Below are positions 6,784 through 7,572 of a stretch of DNA of 7,572 nt, piece by piece; the stretch's first letter is position 1, and each line of letters starts with the position of its first letter. The notes beneath the pieces were generated by a model. That model did no database searches, was not told where the DNA came from, and saw nothing but the letters and a program-made list of their open reading frames with translations. Source of the DNA: DASZXJ01 sp035545895 (lineage in GTDB: Bacteria; Planctomycetota; Phycisphaerae; Tepidisphaerales; Tepidisphaeraceae); the NCBI GenBank assembly GCA_035545895.1, contig DASZXJ010000134.1:1-7572 (forward strand), in the 5' to 3' direction. The position numbers and the translations under genes are program-made.

Positions 6784-6790
6784 GATCTGA

Positions 6791-6800
6791 CCCCTTCCCT
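6791..6800 (-). promoter_or_regulatory. Ribosome binding site deciding the rmuC start
   Basis: AGGGAAGGGG on the minus strand ends 7 nt before the ATG at 6783. It supports this start over the in-frame upstream ATG at 6939, whose 52 extra residues show no RmuC character. Confidence 0.6.
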
Positions 6801-7005
6801 TGAATACAGATGAGACTAATCCGTGGGTGTCCAACGAGCAAAAGGAAGGTGCATCGGCGTCACTACCGCTGACATTAAGTGCGCTATTCCTTGTCTGTAA
6901 GTCTCTCGGGATTAGCAGACCGCCTACCTTCCCGCGCAAATTGGTTGGTTTGATTTATGTTCCAAGGTCGAGAGATATAGACTAAAAAGAGAAGGCAAGA
7001 TTAAG

Positions 7006-7020
7006 GCCCGCACCGCGGGC
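7006..7020 (-). terminator. GC hairpin, weak terminator candidate
   Basis: A 6-bp perfect stem GCCCGC/GCGGGC with a 3-nt loop. On the minus strand a T-rich tract ending in TTTTT (6988-6984) follows, but about 17 nt after the stem rather than directly, which is poor for an intrinsic terminator. It could end transcripts entering from the right before rmuC. Confidence 0.22.
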
Positions 7021-7052
7021 ATTGTAAGTGATGGTGGCATAGCGACTTGGAA

Positions 7053-7078
7053 TGCACCACCCATCGGTTGCTGGTGCA
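7053..7078. repeat. Inverted repeat TGCACCA/TGGTGCA, with a third copy at 7116-7122
   Basis: TGCACCA at 7053-7059 and TGGTGCA at 7072-7078 form a 7-bp perfect inverted repeat around a 12-nt centre. TGCACCA recurs at 7116-7122 and could pair with the 7072-7078 arm instead, giving alternative hairpins. The function is unknown. Confidence 0.45.
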
Positions 7079-7176
7079 AGGCAATCGGAAGCCTCGGTCG
7101 TTAAAGCATTTAAGATGCACCAGCCTCAAAATCAATTAAAAAGTTGAGCCAGTACCTTCCGAAGTGCGTTCGCCAC

Positions 7177-7397
7177 ATGCGCAAACAACGAATGCGCATT
7201 TGCTTGTCAACAGAGCGGACGCTGGGCGAATCGGGCGAGACTCCTGGCGATCCATCGGCGCTACTATGATGCGCACGATAGCGCATCATGGACTGAAAGC
7301 CATGCGCGAGGCGCGCCACATGCGCTCTTATCAAGACCGACAACGAACGCGTTTGATTTGTTGGATTCTTCCACCCTGAGGATAGCTTGACGCGCAT
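7177..7397. repeat. Cluster of ATGCGC words on both strands
   Basis: ATGCGC or its complement occurs at 7177, 7192 (within the palindrome AATGCGCATT, 7191-7200), 7269, 7281, 7302, 7320 and 7392: seven sites in about 220 bp, where chance gives roughly 0.1. Related TGCGC words continue at 7412, 7467 and 7479. Spacing is irregular, so this is not a simple tandem repeat. Confidence 0.5.
7266..7289. repeat. Perfect 9-bp inverted repeat ATGATGCGC/GCGCATCAT
   Basis: Arms 7266-7274 and 7281-7289 flank a 6-nt loop ACGATA. As RNA it makes a stable hairpin on either strand; as DNA it could be an operator. No T-run follows on either strand, so it is not an intrinsic terminator. Confidence 0.5.
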
Positions 7398-7422
7398 TGT
7401 GACATACTTTTTGCGCGGTCAA
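7387..7422. repeat. Imperfect inverted repeat TTGACGCGC/GCGCgGTCAA
   Basis: Arms 7387-7395 and 7413-7422 match with one bulged G, around a 17-nt A/T-rich centre. The arms contain TTGAC, but no matching -10 box was found at the right distance on either strand. Confidence 0.35.
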
Positions 7423-7572
7423 GACGTGCACGAATTCCCGAAAGAGACAGAACCGAGCCCCTATCCTGCGCTCTGTTTTGCGCAAATATCGGCATGTTCA
7501 AAAGGTAAATCCAAAGCCGTTGGTGGACCTCCCGCCCCCACCTCATGGCTTCATTGTACGCGGCCAGTGCGG

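Larger units (their letters stand above)
6801..7572. other. Non-coding region upstream of rmuC, no recognisable gene
   Basis: About 770 bp with only short open frames of 60-95 codons in conflicting frames, none recognised and none with a convincing RBS or conserved motif. It must contain the rmuC promoter, but I find no convincing -35/-10 pair. The stretch holds several inverted repeats (listed separately), a hairpin GCCCGC-ACC-GCGGGC at 7006-7020 and a cluster of ATGCGC words. It may be a degraded mobile or intergenic repeat element. Confidence 0.5.

Noticed and set aside
6784..6939. 52-residue N-terminal extension of RmuC from the ATG at 6939
   Set aside because: The ATG at 6783 has a purine-rich RBS at 7 nt and puts the membrane helix at the N-terminus as in the family.
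7110..7397. Minus-strand ORF of 95 codons upstream of rmuC
   Set aside because: No RBS or recognised family, it overlaps other short frames, and it spans the hairpins and ATGCGC cluster, which suggests non-coding DNA.

Overview
This window carries a nearly complete type V CRISPR-Cas locus on the minus strand, next to a chromosomal rmuC gene. Read in the direction of transcription (high to low coordinates) the order is: rmuC (DNA recombination protein), a 244-bp intergenic region with a TATAAT box, a cas4-cas1 fusion, cas2, a compact 772-residue Cas12 effector, a promoter lying over the effector stop codon, a tracrRNA, a leader-like stretch, and the first repeat and spacer of a CRISPR array that runs off the left edge. 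The RmuC sequence resembles beta- or gammaproteobacterial homologues, so the host is probably a proteobacterium. That is an inference from recalled family sequences, not from a search.

The adaptation genes and effector form a tight operon with 9-bp gaps. Cas4 (RecB-like nuclease with its C-x2-C-x5-C cysteines) is fused to the Cas1 integrase, an arrangement typical of type V-B and type I-G/I-U loci. The effector has RuvC residues D480, E598 and D710, an intact four-cysteine zinc finger, and an N-terminus that reads like Cas12b. At 772 residues it is far shorter than Cas12b, which is about 1100 or more. It could be a reduced V-B relative or a member of another tracrRNA-using compact family such as Cas12l.

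The non-coding part fits the same picture. A 10-nt match with a 72-nt period at the left edge marks a 36-nt repeat and 36-nt spacer. Between the effector and this repeat I find a candidate tracrRNA in which two separated anti-repeat segments tile exactly onto the 3' end of that repeat. They are separated by a helix plus inner hairpins, the topology known for Cas12b tracrRNA.

The most unusual feature is inside cas1. An exact 36-bp duplication flanks a 36-bp unrelated segment, all in frame, with the same 36+36 geometry as the array. It looks like an ectopic spacer integration by the Cas1-Cas2 machinery into its own cas1 gene, splitting the conserved active-site motif.

Right of rmuC, about 770 bp (6801-7572) holds no convincing gene. 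It has several inverted repeats and a dense cluster of ATGCGC words.
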